Shown: positions 15,320 to 23,877 of the stretch, piece after piece
How the letters are laid out: each line of letters begins with the position of its first letter
Numbering within the stretch: the first letter of the stretch is position 1
From: a virus
Strand: one strand, 5' to 3'
Virus record (IMG/VR): IMGVR_UViG_3300031227_000081
Coordinates: 1-48,003 of that record
DNA: 48,003 nucleotides
Made by a program: the position numbers and the translations under genes
The notes under the pieces: model-generated
Seen by the model: the letters and a program-made list of their open reading frames with translations, nothing else
Databases searched by the model: none
Told to the model about the DNA's origin: nothing

Positions 15320-15835
15320 ATGGCTGATATGGGAACAATTATAGAAAAATCTGCTAAGCTGGGAGCTTCTATTGGAGGCGATAGTTCAGCAGGAACATCC
15401 ACTAAAAGCGATGTGGCATATATCCGTCAGGATAAAATACTTGCTACAAATCTAAAAGAACGGCACGCATCAATGCTTTCTGAACTGGATCAAGCTTTTA
15501 CATCTAAAGACAGTGTTAAATTTTCCGAGTCCGTGGAAAATCTTACAAAGATGGGCGAGGTAATGTCAGAGGCTAATGATGAAAATGCTTCAATTTATTT
15601 ATCTTCGTTTAACGATGTTAAAGATGGCAAAAATAGAGAGGCTGAACTTTCATCTATAACCAAGCAGGTTAATAAAATAGAAATCATGCTTGAAAAAGCA
15701 CTGGCATCTAAGTCAGTTAAGCTCGGAGCTTCTGAATCAGAAAAGGATGAGGTTGTTGAAAAGAAGCTATTTGATGAATTAAAAACGATTGTGGAGAAAC
15801 TAGAATCTTCACATTCTAAATATGGAGACAAATAA
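15320..15835 (+). CDS. Probable scaffolding protein
   Basis: A 171-residue, highly charged, Ser/Lys/Glu-rich and mostly helical protein (coiled-coil-like around residues 100-170), as expected of phage scaffolds. It has AGGAGG before its ATG and sits between the protease and the capsid genes. The hexapeptides AKLGAS (12-17) and VKLGAS (133-138) flank the central helices; a similar VKLGRS occurs in the capsid protein, suggesting protease sites that would release an internal fragment. Assignment is by position and composition. Confidence 0.6.
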   Translation: MADMGTIIEKSAKLGASIGGDSSAGTSTKSDVAYIRQDKILATNLKERHASMLSELDQAFTSKDSVKFSESVENLTKMGEVMSEANDENASIYLSSFNDVKDGKNREAELSSITKQVNKIEIMLEKALASKSVKLGASESEKDEVVEKKLFDELKTIVEKLESSHSKYGDK

Positions 15836-15837
15836 CA

Positions 15838-16308
15838 ATGGCTCTTAATCCTACATATTCACAAACTTTTGCAGGTGTAAGCTATGGAGAAAGCGTTGTA
15901 ATGGGTGAAAATCCTAAAATCGCTCAGACATTGCTTGATACATGGGACGCAAACTGGACAACTGCAAATCCTACAGTAGCAACTTATCAGAACGGCTGTC
16001 TTTTGGGGCAGGCTACATTGAGTGGAGCAATGACTTTATTCGATTCAGATGATTATGCGACTGTACCGTTCAAAGGTATTTTCTTTGATGAAACAGCTAA
16101 TGCAAGTACAGTTGGCACAACTGGTGTATTCAGTAACTATGCTATAAGAGATGGCATGATGACTAACTGGGTATATGCCTCTTTGATTGGAGCTAAGGGA
16201 AGCACAACCGATATTGACTGGTTGATTACAAATAACTATGCAACCAAAAGAACAATTAATGGTGTTGTATGTGTATCATTTGGCGTCATTGGATTTGGTT
16301 CAAACTAA
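15838..16308 (+). CDS. Probable head decoration protein
   Basis: A 156-residue, beta-rich, Thr/Ala/Gly-rich protein starting MALNPTYSQTFAGVSYGESV. Its size, composition and place right before the major capsid gene match phage decoration (HDPD/gpD-like) proteins, which trimerise on the capsid surface and stabilise it against packaged DNA. TVPFKGIFFDETANAS in the middle looks like the conserved strand of that family, but I cannot confirm homology. It starts 3 bases after the scaffold stop. Confidence 0.55.
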   Translation: MALNPTYSQTFAGVSYGESVVMGENPKIAQTLLDTWDANWTTANPTVATYQNGCLLGQATLSGAMTLFDSDDYATVPFKGIFFDETANASTVGTTGVFSNYAIRDGMMTNWVYASLIGAKGSTTDIDWLITNNYATKRTINGVVCVSFGVIGFGSN

Positions 16309-16323
16309 GAAAGGGAGAATATA

Positions 16324-17781
16324 ATGGCTAATTTCGCAAATCAGAGTTCTCCTATAGATTATAGTAGGCTCTACAGTACACTGAAAGATGACAGTGGAAA
16401 CCTTTATCCTATGGACGACAAGTTTGTTCCAGGAGTAAAGCTTTCAGAAAAATCTAAATCATACGAATCTGTTCCCGAACTAGCACATCTATCTGCTCTT
16501 AGAAATTCTCAGGATGATGCAGCTAGAGGCGAAGCAGTTTACGAAGCATTTATTAAAATGGGAGTAAATGCTGATAATGTTTTTAACTCCAATAGACAGG
16601 ATTCCGGACAGCCAATTAATTTTGCCAATAAACATAATGTTAAATTGGGACGCTCAGGGGATTCACTCTTAACAACTACTTCATTAATTACTGGTGTGAT
16701 GGAAGCAATAACTCCTTTCATGCAACCTGAAATTTTTGAATTATTTCCAGAAATGTCTTATGGTGCATGGAATCTATTAATTGATAAAATAGATCCTATT
16801 ACTGGAATTATGGATGACTCTCCACTTGGTTCACCAGTTAAGGTAATCAAGAAACGAGGATTTAATACATATTCAGTCCAGTTGCCACAGGCTGGTAATG
16901 TTGCTATATTTACACAGGAAGATATTCTTTCTCTGAGAAGTCCTGGAAGTAATGACCTTGCACTTCGTGGGCTTTCTCAGATGATTTCCTATATTTCAAG
17001 ACAGCTTGAACATATGGGTAAAGTAAGAAGGATGAATGATATTTACCAGGCATTGATCAACAACCAGGTAAAATGGCAGGGACAAACTTATTCGCTTGGT
17101 ATCCCAGGAGCTAACTTCTTAACTTCTTCCACTCTTGGTGGAGTATGGGGAACTATTAGTTCTAGTGGAGTAGTATGTTCTGCAACAGCAAATCCAATTA
17201 CTCAGCTTGCAAACTTGCTTAACTTTACATTGACAAAGCAAAGAGGCTTAAGAGTCTCAATGTTCTTGAATCATAAAACTAATCAGTTAGCAACTCAAAA
17301 TGCAAATGTTATTTCAAGGGTAAGTAATATTTATGCCAACCCGAATGTGCAGGGAACATTATATTCTCCAACAAAAGCCACTGGCGGAGCTACAGTTGAC
17401 ACATGGTTAAAGTATTACCTTGGTGGTGATCTGAATATCAATGTTGTAATTGATAGCTCACAGTATATAGCTGGTGCGAATGATATTAATGGATACACAG
17501 AGGGAACAATTAATACACTGCTTCCTGATGGTAAGATTTATTTCTTTATTGACACTACTTCGTTCGGTGGACCTATAGGCGAATATGCTTATACATTGTC
17601 TGTTCAGAATGGTGGAGCAATGAATCCAAGAAGCGGTAAGTATTTTTACATGCAGGATACTGCCATGACACAGACAGCCGAAGGCATCCAACAGCCACAG
17701 CTCGTTCTTGGGCACGGATTTAATGGTGGAATTCGTCTCTTTTACCCCGGAGAATGCTATACTTTAGACGTATTAGCTTAA
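16324..17781 (+). CDS. Major capsid protein (HK97 fold)
   Basis: A 485-residue protein, the last gene of the head module, with AAGGGAG upstream and a strong terminator just after it. The N-terminal ~110 residues are charged and helical, like an HK97 delta domain, and are followed by VKLGRS (106-111), a candidate maturation cleavage site. Cleavage there would leave about 375 residues, a normal mature size. The segment FLNHKTNQLATQNANVIS and the C-terminal hydrophobic HGFNGGIRLFYPGECYTL fit the P- and A-domain strands of such capsids. Gene order (portal, protease, scaffold, decoration, capsid) is decisive. Confidence 0.82.
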   Translation: MANFANQSSPIDYSRLYSTLKDDSGNLYPMDDKFVPGVKLSEKSKSYESVPELAHLSALRNSQDDAARGEAVYEAFIKMGVNADNVFNSNRQDSGQPINFANKHNVKLGRSGDSLLTTTSLITGVMEAITPFMQPEIFELFPEMSYGAWNLLIDKIDPITGIMDDSPLGSPVKVIKKRGFNTYSVQLPQAGNVAIFTQEDILSLRSPGSNDLALRGLSQMISYISRQLEHMGKVRRMNDIYQALINNQVKWQGQTYSLGIPGANFLTSSTLGGVWGTISSSGVVCSATANPITQLANLLNFTLTKQRGLRVSMFLNHKTNQLATQNANVISRVSNIYANPNVQGTLYSPTKATGGATVDTWLKYYLGGDLNINVVIDSSQYIAGANDINGYTEGTINTLLPDGKIYFFIDTTSFGGPIGEYAYTLSVQNGGAMNPRSGKYFYMQDTAMTQTAEGIQQPQLVLGHGFNGGIRLFYPGECYTLDVLA

Positions 17782-17800
17782 GCTATATTTATTTTTATCC

Positions 17801-17832
17801 AAAAGGGGTTGCTTCTGCAACTCCCTTTTTTA
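17801..17832 (+). terminator. Rho-independent terminator after capsid gene
   Basis: AAAAGGGGTTGC-TTCT-GCAACTCCCTTTT forms a stem of about 12 bp with one bulge and a UUCU loop, running into TTTTTT (to 17831). It ends the head transcript 20 bases after the capsid stop and is a typical place to let capsid mRNA outnumber downstream messages. Confidence 0.85.
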
Positions 17833-17851
17833 CCCCGAGAAAGGGATTACA

Positions 17852-18310
17852 GTGAAACTTAATGATATAAAAATAGAAGAGACTAGAGATTTATCAGATA
17901 TGACTATTGATGATGAAGTCAATAAAGTTCCAAAAAAAGATAAACTCGTAGGTGTTAAATTTTCAAGATTATGTTCAAATTTTCATTGTACTAAAGATGT
18001 AGTAGATTCTATTCTATATCTAATTAGATTTGGCGAGTCCAGGCAACATTTTTCGCCATATCAACTTGGTCAATCTTTGCCAAATGAAGAAGCAGAAAAG
18101 GCGGCCATTTTTAATGAAAAGTTTGGTCAACCTATTTTATTTACACCTGGTGATATATATCAACTTCCAGAAAGTGAAGCTTTAAACTACAAAGAAAAAC
18201 TAGGTACATTTAAGACTACATATAAAGAAGGACCAATGTTCTTTAAGACAGAAGAAGAATACGAAAGGGCTTTGGATACAAAGGATTTTGTAACAATCTT
18301 GGAGGCATAA
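17852..18310 (+). CDS. Hypothetical protein at head-tail junction (152 aa)
   Basis: Starts with GTG (17852) with AAGGG at good distance, right after the terminator. The N-terminal 35 residues are acidic and likely disordered; the rest is a mixed globular domain (PILFTPGDIYQLPESEALNYK around 94-114). Position between the capsid and connector genes suggests a neck or head-completion role, but I see no family motif. The last codons contain the GGAGG used by the next gene. Confidence 0.55.
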   Translation: MKLNDIKIEETRDLSDMTIDDEVNKVPKKDKLVGVKFSRLCSNFHCTKDVVDSILYLIRFGESRQHFSPYQLGQSLPNEEAEKAAIFNEKFGQPILFTPGDIYQLPESEALNYKEKLGTFKTTYKEGPMFFKTEEEYERALDTKDFVTILEA

Positions 18311-18311
18311 A

Positions 18312-18902
18312 TTGCTTTATACACCTAAGTACATTGATTTAGATTCAGTTAAACTTGAATTGAGCGGGAAGATTACATTTAGTAATGAATACTCTGCATA
18401 TATGTCAGATGATTTAATACTAGATAAAATTGCCAGGGCAGAAAGTTTAGTTGAACTTGAACTTTCAAGAATATTTGATATACCATTTAAGGGATTAGAT
18501 GACGAAGCTTTTGGATTAATTTCTTCAACTTTCTATTCCAGTAAAATGTATATAAGCACTATAGCCTTATTTGAAACATGTATATTTCTATTGGATTCTT
18601 ATTATTCTTCCAGTGATGGAAATGCTGGTGATGAGTCAAGAATTAATTACCTTGAACGTATAAAGGAAATGAAGGACGGAATAATTGATAGAGATGTAGA
18701 TGTTAGCTACTATTGGAAAAATCCACCTTTGCCTGGTCTTAAACTTAATGCTCTTGCAAGTCATGCAAGTGCCGCTTTACTTCCACCGATGAATGCTGTT
18801 ATAGGTGCTAGAGACTATAACAAACAACTGGTACAGAAAAAATTAATAAATCCGAATGCTAACTGGTTTTTATCAGGACCATATAATAATACAGTAGAAT
18901 AA
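18312..18902 (+). CDS. Probable head-tail connector protein
   Basis: A 196-residue protein whose N-terminal region, with SDDLILDKIARAESLVELELSRIF (about 31-54), is laid out like the Mu gp36/DUF1320 or HK97 gp6 type connectors: short helices that dock on the portal. It starts at TTG 18312 with GGAGG 6 bases upstream. Its stop is one base before the next ATG. The C-terminal half (YWKNPPLPGLKLNALASHAS) is a Pro/Leu/Ala-rich extension. Assignment is by helix pattern and gene order. Confidence 0.55.
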   Translation: MLYTPKYIDLDSVKLELSGKITFSNEYSAYMSDDLILDKIARAESLVELELSRIFDIPFKGLDDEAFGLISSTFYSSKMYISTIALFETCIFLLDSYYSSSDGNAGDESRINYLERIKEMKDGIIDRDVDVSYYWKNPPLPGLKLNALASHASAALLPPMNAVIGARDYNKQLVQKKLINPNANWFLSGPYNNTVE

Positions 18903-19573
18903 TGAACATTGACACAATATCTAAAGCTATTCATAGATTTAGTTCCAAAGCTTCCGTTGAAGCAATGAAGGCTGTTGTCAAAAAAAAGAAAACATACTTT
19001 TCAGTTCGAGGACGATATGGTGCTGGATGGTCTCCTTTAAAAGAAAAAACCATTAAGATAAAAGAGGCAATGCCAAACGCTCCCTTCCCTAAGGCAAAAA
19101 ATTATAGAACTGGACATTTGATGAAAAGTCTAAGAGTAGAGACACTAGATTCATTTGACACTTCTCCAGAAGGAGCAAGATTTAACCTAGAGAATAAGAA
19201 ATTTGAAAAGGGGCTAGGTGCTAAAGATGATTTTAAACTGGGCAGTAAATCTATAGAAAAAGATGAAAATGCCTCTGTAGATAAACTTAAAAATTATTAC
19301 CCTGAAAAAACAAAGATACATTATGATCATCTTAAAGGCGATAATGCAGTCTATGAATTATGCGTTATATATGGAAGAGATTTTTTAATATATAGTAATT
19401 CTGAGTTTAATATAGCAATGAAAATTTTTAATAGTATATTTATTAAACAATGGAAGTCCTTTGTTTCAAGATACGGAGAAGAACATATTGCATATATTAT
19501 TTCAAGCAATATTCAAAGTAATTCTAAAGATGATTTCCACTTGTTGAAAAAACATGGATATAGATTAAAATGA
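18902..19573 (+). CDS. Virion morphogenesis / tail completion protein (gpG-like)
   Basis: A 223-residue basic protein. GAGWSPLKEKTIKIKEA (40-56) followed by YRTGHLMKSLRVE (68-80) is the hallmark 'W.pL...T...K...-TG.L..S' pattern of the phage virion morphogenesis / HK97 gp10-like tail-joining family. Such proteins bind the head-tail interface and complete the connector. The C-terminal part contains YELCVIYGRDFLIYSNSEFN, the expected final beta strands near the domain end. It overlaps the upstream and downstream genes slightly. Confidence 0.72.
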   Translation: MNIDTISKAIHRFSSKASVEAMKAVVKKKKTYFSVRGRYGAGWSPLKEKTIKIKEAMPNAPFPKAKNYRTGHLMKSLRVETLDSFDTSPEGARFNLENKKFEKGLGAKDDFKLGSKSIEKDENASVDKLKNYYPEKTKIHYDHLKGDNAVYELCVIYGRDFLIYSNSEFNIAMKIFNSIFIKQWKSFVSRYGEEHIAYIISSNIQSNSKDDFHLLKKHGYRLK

Positions 19574-20229
19574 TAAATGATAAAAATATAATATCCCTGG
19601 GGCAAAATAGAGTTTGCCCATACTTATTGTCTCAGGGTCTTCTTGATGCAATAGTAGATTCCATGTCATACGATAAAACTTTAAAAAGCATATTTAAAAA
19701 TAGTATAAAGGCATACGAGAAACACGATTTTTCTATACAAGAAATGCCTGCAATGTCTATATTTATTTCTGATTTTGCACTTACAAGCAGAAGTAGCCTA
19801 GAGGAAGGGAATATCTCTATTCGCATATTCTTTCCTACCACTACATCTAGGGATAGAGCAATGGTTTCTATGGCTACAATCACAAGATATATTGCTAATT
19901 ATCTACAATCTCCTACAGCTTTTTCTTTAATTATTGATAACCTTATTAAATTACCCGAAAAAAATGCTGATAATTACGATGCAGTTGTTGCATATAAGGC
20001 TACTGGTAATTCTCCATTAATGGAAATATTTAGCGAATTTGAAATAACTTTACCAAGAGAACAGACAAGTAATTTCTTAGCCGAAATTAAAAGTTCATAT
20101 ACAATAGATATGCAAAATTGGATGTACTTTCTTGAAACTATTGGAATAGATTATACAGATCCAAACACAATTATATATCCCATAATAGAAGAATGGAATT
20201 TAGAAGTAGAAGCTGAATCTGTACTTTAA
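19570..20229 (+). CDS. Hypothetical protein; candidate tail terminator
   Basis: A 219-residue mixed alpha/beta protein with no motif I recognise. It is the last gene before the sheath, the usual slot for the tail terminator or a connector partner, and overlaps the upstream gene by 4 bases. Segments such as GNISIRIFFPTTTSRDRAMVSM would suit the beta-hairpin arms of a tail terminator ring. Function is inferred from position only. Confidence 0.5.
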   Translation: MINDKNIISLGQNRVCPYLLSQGLLDAIVDSMSYDKTLKSIFKNSIKAYEKHDFSIQEMPAMSIFISDFALTSRSSLEEGNISIRIFFPTTTSRDRAMVSMATITRYIANYLQSPTAFSLIIDNLIKLPEKNADNYDAVVAYKATGNSPLMEIFSEFEITLPREQTSNFLAEIKSSYTIDMQNWMYFLETIGIDYTDPNTIIYPIIEEWNLEVEAESVL

Positions 20230-20319
20230 TAAAAAGAATAATATCAATAGTTAATAATAAAATTGCATTAGCTTTATATATAGATTAGATTAAATAAAAA
20301 ATTATAACAGGAGGTTAAC

Positions 20320-22230
20320 ATGTCATCCTTTGTTAAAGTCAGTACAATTCCAGGAGTCCAATCAACTCAAAACATACAAGGACCTGGTTCTTTTGGTGTA
20401 AGTCAAAACAATATTTATATTTTTGGTAACAGGAAAGCAATTGTATCTCCTGCTACTACTCTTCCAATTCCAATTCCAGCGGCCGGATATCCTTACTATG
20501 AACTTTATCAGGTTTATGAATTACCTGAGGCTGTTACTTTTGATGGAAATTCTTTAGTCTCATATTTCGATCAATGTGGATTTACTGTTGGCTGGGGAAA
20601 TTCTGTTGAGCAAGAACTTTTAAACTGTTCGTTGGTAGACAACACAACTTATGCTTCATTGACTAGATCAATAATTTATTATACAGGTTCATCTACAATA
20701 GTCGAGACAATGGTTGGAAGCAACATAGTTGGAACTTTTGATGATACAACTGCCGATATTCAAGGAACAATTATAACTGCTGAAACTGGTTCATTTACTA
20801 TAAGTGGAGTTGTATACGATAGCTATATAGTTGTAGAATCTGCTGGTTTTGCAACCATTACGGCCGCCGATAATATTACATTTTCATTTATTGATTATAG
20901 TATAGGTCAGCCAAATCCAGCAACGACAGAACCATTTATAATGAATCTATATCACGCAGTCGCTTCGGCTTCAATTCCCGATGCTAGTTCAAATCCAAAT
21001 AGGACTGTATCTACACCTAAGATTTATTTTTCAATTCTTCCAGACGCTTCACATTCAGCTTATTTTGGACCTTCGGCTACACCTGCATCTCTAGTTGCAC
21101 CTACAGCAGTTAATGGCAGTGTCTTAACATTTGCCAGTACAATAGATAATAGTTATCTTATTCCACAGTCTGAGTTAGGAACTTCAACTATTACGCAAGG
21201 TACTGGTCCAACTTTAGCCACAGGGACAATTGAGTCTTCTGAAATAAATGGTGGAAGTATTTTGGTAACCATGAAAGATGTTACTGGAACATTCCTTATA
21301 ACCGGAGTTTGTACACTTACACTTGATGCAGGGCAGACACTAGGACTTTTGCAGTCCACACTATTTGCTTCGCTCAACATATCATTACAACAGCTTGCTA
21401 TACCTTATGAAATTTCTTTAACAACAGATATTACGACTAAGTATAAAACTATATTTGATTACATTACGACAATCAATAGAGCTCAATACAGTGTAAATGG
21501 TCAGGCAATATGTCAGGCAGTATTTGCAAGAATAGGTATATCTGATTCAGAAGCGTTAAGTGATTTGCCAACTAATGTTAACTCATGGATGTATGAACCT
21601 GTTTTCTATAACTATCAGCCAGCTGTAAGCGACATTGTTCTAACTGCTGGAATGGTTGCCGCTTCTTATGCAATGGTGATTGGAAGCAATGTATTTCCAA
21701 TAAATCCTCAGGGGGGAATTGTTCTTAACAGTTTACCTGTTTCGGCAAAGAGCAAAGGAACAAGTGTTCAAGTTGGAAGTTATGCAGATTCTATACAGAA
21801 ACTTGGATGGAATGTTGTTGCCGTTAACACAAATCTAAGACCATTTGTAATAGCTCCAAGAACTGGGCAGACTACTATTCCTGGAACATCTACTCCCGAC
21901 ACTGAATTTTATCCTGAATATCTATGGCAGACAATAGATTATTGCAGGTTGGCATCAATCATGTTTCTTCAATCTATAGGACTTGGTCAAATAAGACAAA
22001 CTCCTATTAATCTAAAAAGGATAAAAGGTGAACTGTATACAATTATGAACGGAATTGCAGATGCTGGATTAATAGAGCCAGTTGGGGCAAGCCAAATAGT
22101 TGTTGAGCAAGACGCTTCAAATCCTTTAGGCATAGATGTAACTATTTCGATACAGGTAGTTCCTGGATTATATTTTGCCTATGTAACTTTCAATGTATTT
22201 TCTAGTCTGATTACTATAACAACAGAATAA
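20320..22230 (+). CDS. Contractile tail sheath protein
   Basis: A 636-residue protein. The N-terminal VSTIPGVQ and YELPEAVTFDGNSLVSYFDQCG patterns and the C-terminal domain (ADSIQKLGWNVVAVNTNLRP; later QTIDYCRLASIMFLQSIG and VTISIQVVPGLYFAYVTFNV) match Mu gpL-type sheath proteins, whose C-terminal strands interlock between rings during contraction. The size is large for the family, with an inserted beta-rich Thr/Ser region at about 120-360. AGGAGG precedes the ATG. A 90-base gap before it is AT-rich and holds no gene; it may contain a weak promoter. The tail tube gene follows. Confidence 0.85.
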   Translation: MSSFVKVSTIPGVQSTQNIQGPGSFGVSQNNIYIFGNRKAIVSPATTLPIPIPAAGYPYYELYQVYELPEAVTFDGNSLVSYFDQCGFTVGWGNSVEQELLNCSLVDNTTYASLTRSIIYYTGSSTIVETMVGSNIVGTFDDTTADIQGTIITAETGSFTISGVVYDSYIVVESAGFATITAADNITFSFIDYSIGQPNPATTEPFIMNLYHAVASASIPDASSNPNRTVSTPKIYFSILPDASHSAYFGPSATPASLVAPTAVNGSVLTFASTIDNSYLIPQSELGTSTITQGTGPTLATGTIESSEINGGSILVTMKDVTGTFLITGVCTLTLDAGQTLGLLQSTLFASLNISLQQLAIPYEISLTTDITTKYKTIFDYITTINRAQYSVNGQAICQAVFARIGISDSEALSDLPTNVNSWMYEPVFYNYQPAVSDIVLTAGMVAASYAMVIGSNVFPINPQGGIVLNSLPVSAKSKGTSVQVGSYADSIQKLGWNVVAVNTNLRPFVIAPRTGQTTIPGTSTPDTEFYPEYLWQTIDYCRLASIMFLQSIGLGQIRQTPINLKRIKGELYTIMNGIADAGLIEPVGASQIVVEQDASNPLGIDVTISIQVVPGLYFAYVTFNVFSSLITITTE

Positions 22231-22244
22231 AAGAGGATATAATT

Positions 22245-22682
22245 ATGGCAATAAAATATAATAGATGTTCAATAATTGTGAACGGTGAAAACTATAATGA
22301 GAATGGTCCTGGCTATGTTTTTGGAGTTAATATTTCTATGGATGCAGGAGCTACATGGGTAGATGGTATGTCTGCCGATTATACTGCAATGGCATTACAT
22401 GGAAATTTACACCCTGAGCTTGATATAAGCGAATTTTTAACTTCTGATGGAACACCGATTGATTGGATGGCTTTCGACTGGGCTTCTCAAAAAATTGATT
22501 TCCAAATTATACCTGCCGCTTCAAGTGTTATTGGTGGGGATGCTTTTGCAACCGCCACCACTGTATTGCTTATGCCAAAACTTTTTTGGACAGGAGCAAG
22601 TTTATCATGGGATGTAAACAGTCCCGCAAACAGATCGAACAGATTCATGATACAGGGCAAACCGACTTGGATTTCCCTGTAG
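22245..22682 (+). CDS. Tail tube protein
   Basis: A 145-residue beta-rich protein starting MAIKYNRCSIIVNGENYNEN, immediately after the sheath gene, where contractile phages place their tube. The alternating strands and the lack of charged clusters suit a protein that stacks into hexameric rings inside the sheath. No family signature is distinctive enough to name, so the call rests on order and size. Confidence 0.68.
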   Translation: MAIKYNRCSIIVNGENYNENGPGYVFGVNISMDAGATWVDGMSADYTAMALHGNLHPELDISEFLTSDGTPIDWMAFDWASQKIDFQIIPAASSVIGGDAFATATTVLLMPKLFWTGASLSWDVNSPANRSNRFMIQGKPTWISL

Positions 22683-22746
22683 TACTATTGTTTTTTAAAT
22701 TAGGCAGTTAATAAAACTTTTATCAATAGAGTAGAAAGGACTTAGT

Positions 22747-23412
22747 ATGAACGAGGAAGACAAAGAGGCTATAAAAGAAGTATTAGACCAAAATCCCGAT
22801 AGAAGAAACGATCCAGCAAATCCCTTTTTGATAAACGAAAAGGGACTTACTCTATCGAGAGTTCTTAGAATTGGCAAGGGAGCATATAATACAGAATGGC
22901 TTAAAATCAATGGTCTTGATGTTCCTATGAGACTTCTTTCTATAGAGGAAGAAGACAGACTTCGTTTTGAAACAATGAATGAATTTAAAAATAAGAGTAG
23001 TATTTATTTTGGAATGAGCGAGGATGCAGGTTTATACGAACGCTTATTCATGATAAAAACTATTTCTTTATCTACTACCCTAAATCCTGATAGCGGAATA
23101 CCTCCATATATTTCAGAAAAGGATTTGAAAGCAATGCCAAATACTTCTTTTGCAACATTTCTTTGGCACTATCAGAGACTTGAAAAAGAGTATAGTCCTA
23201 GGGTAGGAGAAATTCCTGATGAAGAAATAAATTTCCTAATAGGAGAGTTACTTGACACAAAAAAAAAATCAATATTTATGGATGGATTGACCTTCTTGCA
23301 GATGCGAGCAGTGATCTTGACTTTATTAGATTACGTCATAGATGTTGGGGGCAATATTGGTACTATATCTTCATTAAACGATTTGAACGAGCAAGGGAAG
23401 AGTACGAATTAA
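22747..23412 (+). CDS. Tail assembly chaperone, short form
   Basis: A 221-residue acidic protein in the slot between tube and tape measure, where tail assembly chaperones are encoded. AAAGGA precedes the ATG. The first ~170 residues are shared with a longer form made by a probable -1 frameshift at an A10 run (23259-23268). Such chaperones bind the tape measure and recruit tube subunits, and are absent from virions. The C-terminal 47 residues after the slippery run (SIFMDGLTFLQMRAVILTL onward) are unique to this form. Confidence 0.68.
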   Translation: MNEEDKEAIKEVLDQNPDRRNDPANPFLINEKGLTLSRVLRIGKGAYNTEWLKINGLDVPMRLLSIEEEDRLRFETMNEFKNKSSIYFGMSEDAGLYERLFMIKTISLSTTLNPDSGIPPYISEKDLKAMPNTSFATFLWHYQRLEKEYSPRVGEIPDEEINFLIGELLDTKKKSIFMDGLTFLQMRAVILTLLDYVIDVGGNIGTISSLNDLNEQGKSTN

Positions 23413-23483
23413 AAGGTAAGAATGGACAATCTACATCGCAACTTTTTAATGCTGTAAAAAGACTGGAAAAAAATTATGGGTAG
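22747..23483 (+). CDS. Tail assembly chaperone, -1 frameshift extended form
   Basis: At the A10 tract (23259-23268) the ribosome can slip back one base. The new frame then stays open for 71 codons, reading INIYGWIDLLADASSDLDFIR and later IKRFERAREEYELKGKNGQ, to a TAG at 23481 that overlaps the ATG of the next gene. Upstream of the run this frame is closed by TGA at 23253 and has no start of its own, so it can only be reached by shifting. Predicted product: 174 + 71 = 245 residues. A G/GT-type pair made by -1 frameshifting at this position is a long-known feature of tailed phages. Confidence 0.65.
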
Positions 23484-23877
23484 CTATGAAGGTATAAACT
23501 TTGATGATCACCTTGACTCATTGCTAACCGATCTTATTACAAGGTTGAAACTTCCAAAAGCTACTGGATTAGCACAAATTATAGATGCAAAAAGATTTTC
23601 TGAAAAAGATCCTGAGGATAGAAGAAAAGAATTTAAACACTGGTACAGCTATATAATATCAAAATTAGATACTAAGAATAAAAAAAGTCGTTTCAAAAAT
23701 GAATTAAAGTCAATATTCTCTGGAACTAGTTTGCAGGATAAATTTATTGTTACCAGGTATGGAGTCGAGATAAAAGATGGAGTTATTCTTGATGTTAACG
23801 ATAGCAAATCGCTAGAACAAGCTAGGGAAATGTATGCTAGTGTTTTGCAAAAATATGTAAGGAGAATTGGTAAATGA
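23476..23877 (+). CDS. Hypothetical tail protein (133 aa)
   Basis: A small, basic, mostly helical protein (DPEDRRKEFKHWYSYIISK; KSLEQAREMYASVLQKYVRR) between the chaperone and the tape measure. Its ATG overlaps the stop of the frameshifted chaperone frame, and its TGA overlaps the next start, so translation is coupled on both sides. Its ribosome binding site is weak, so reading by ribosomes that have frameshifted may matter. No family recognised. Confidence 0.6.
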   Translation: MGSYEGINFDDHLDSLLTDLITRLKLPKATGLAQIIDAKRFSEKDPEDRRKEFKHWYSYIISKLDTKNKKSRFKNELKSIFSGTSLQDKFIVTRYGVEIKDGVILDVNDSKSLEQAREMYASVLQKYVRRIGK

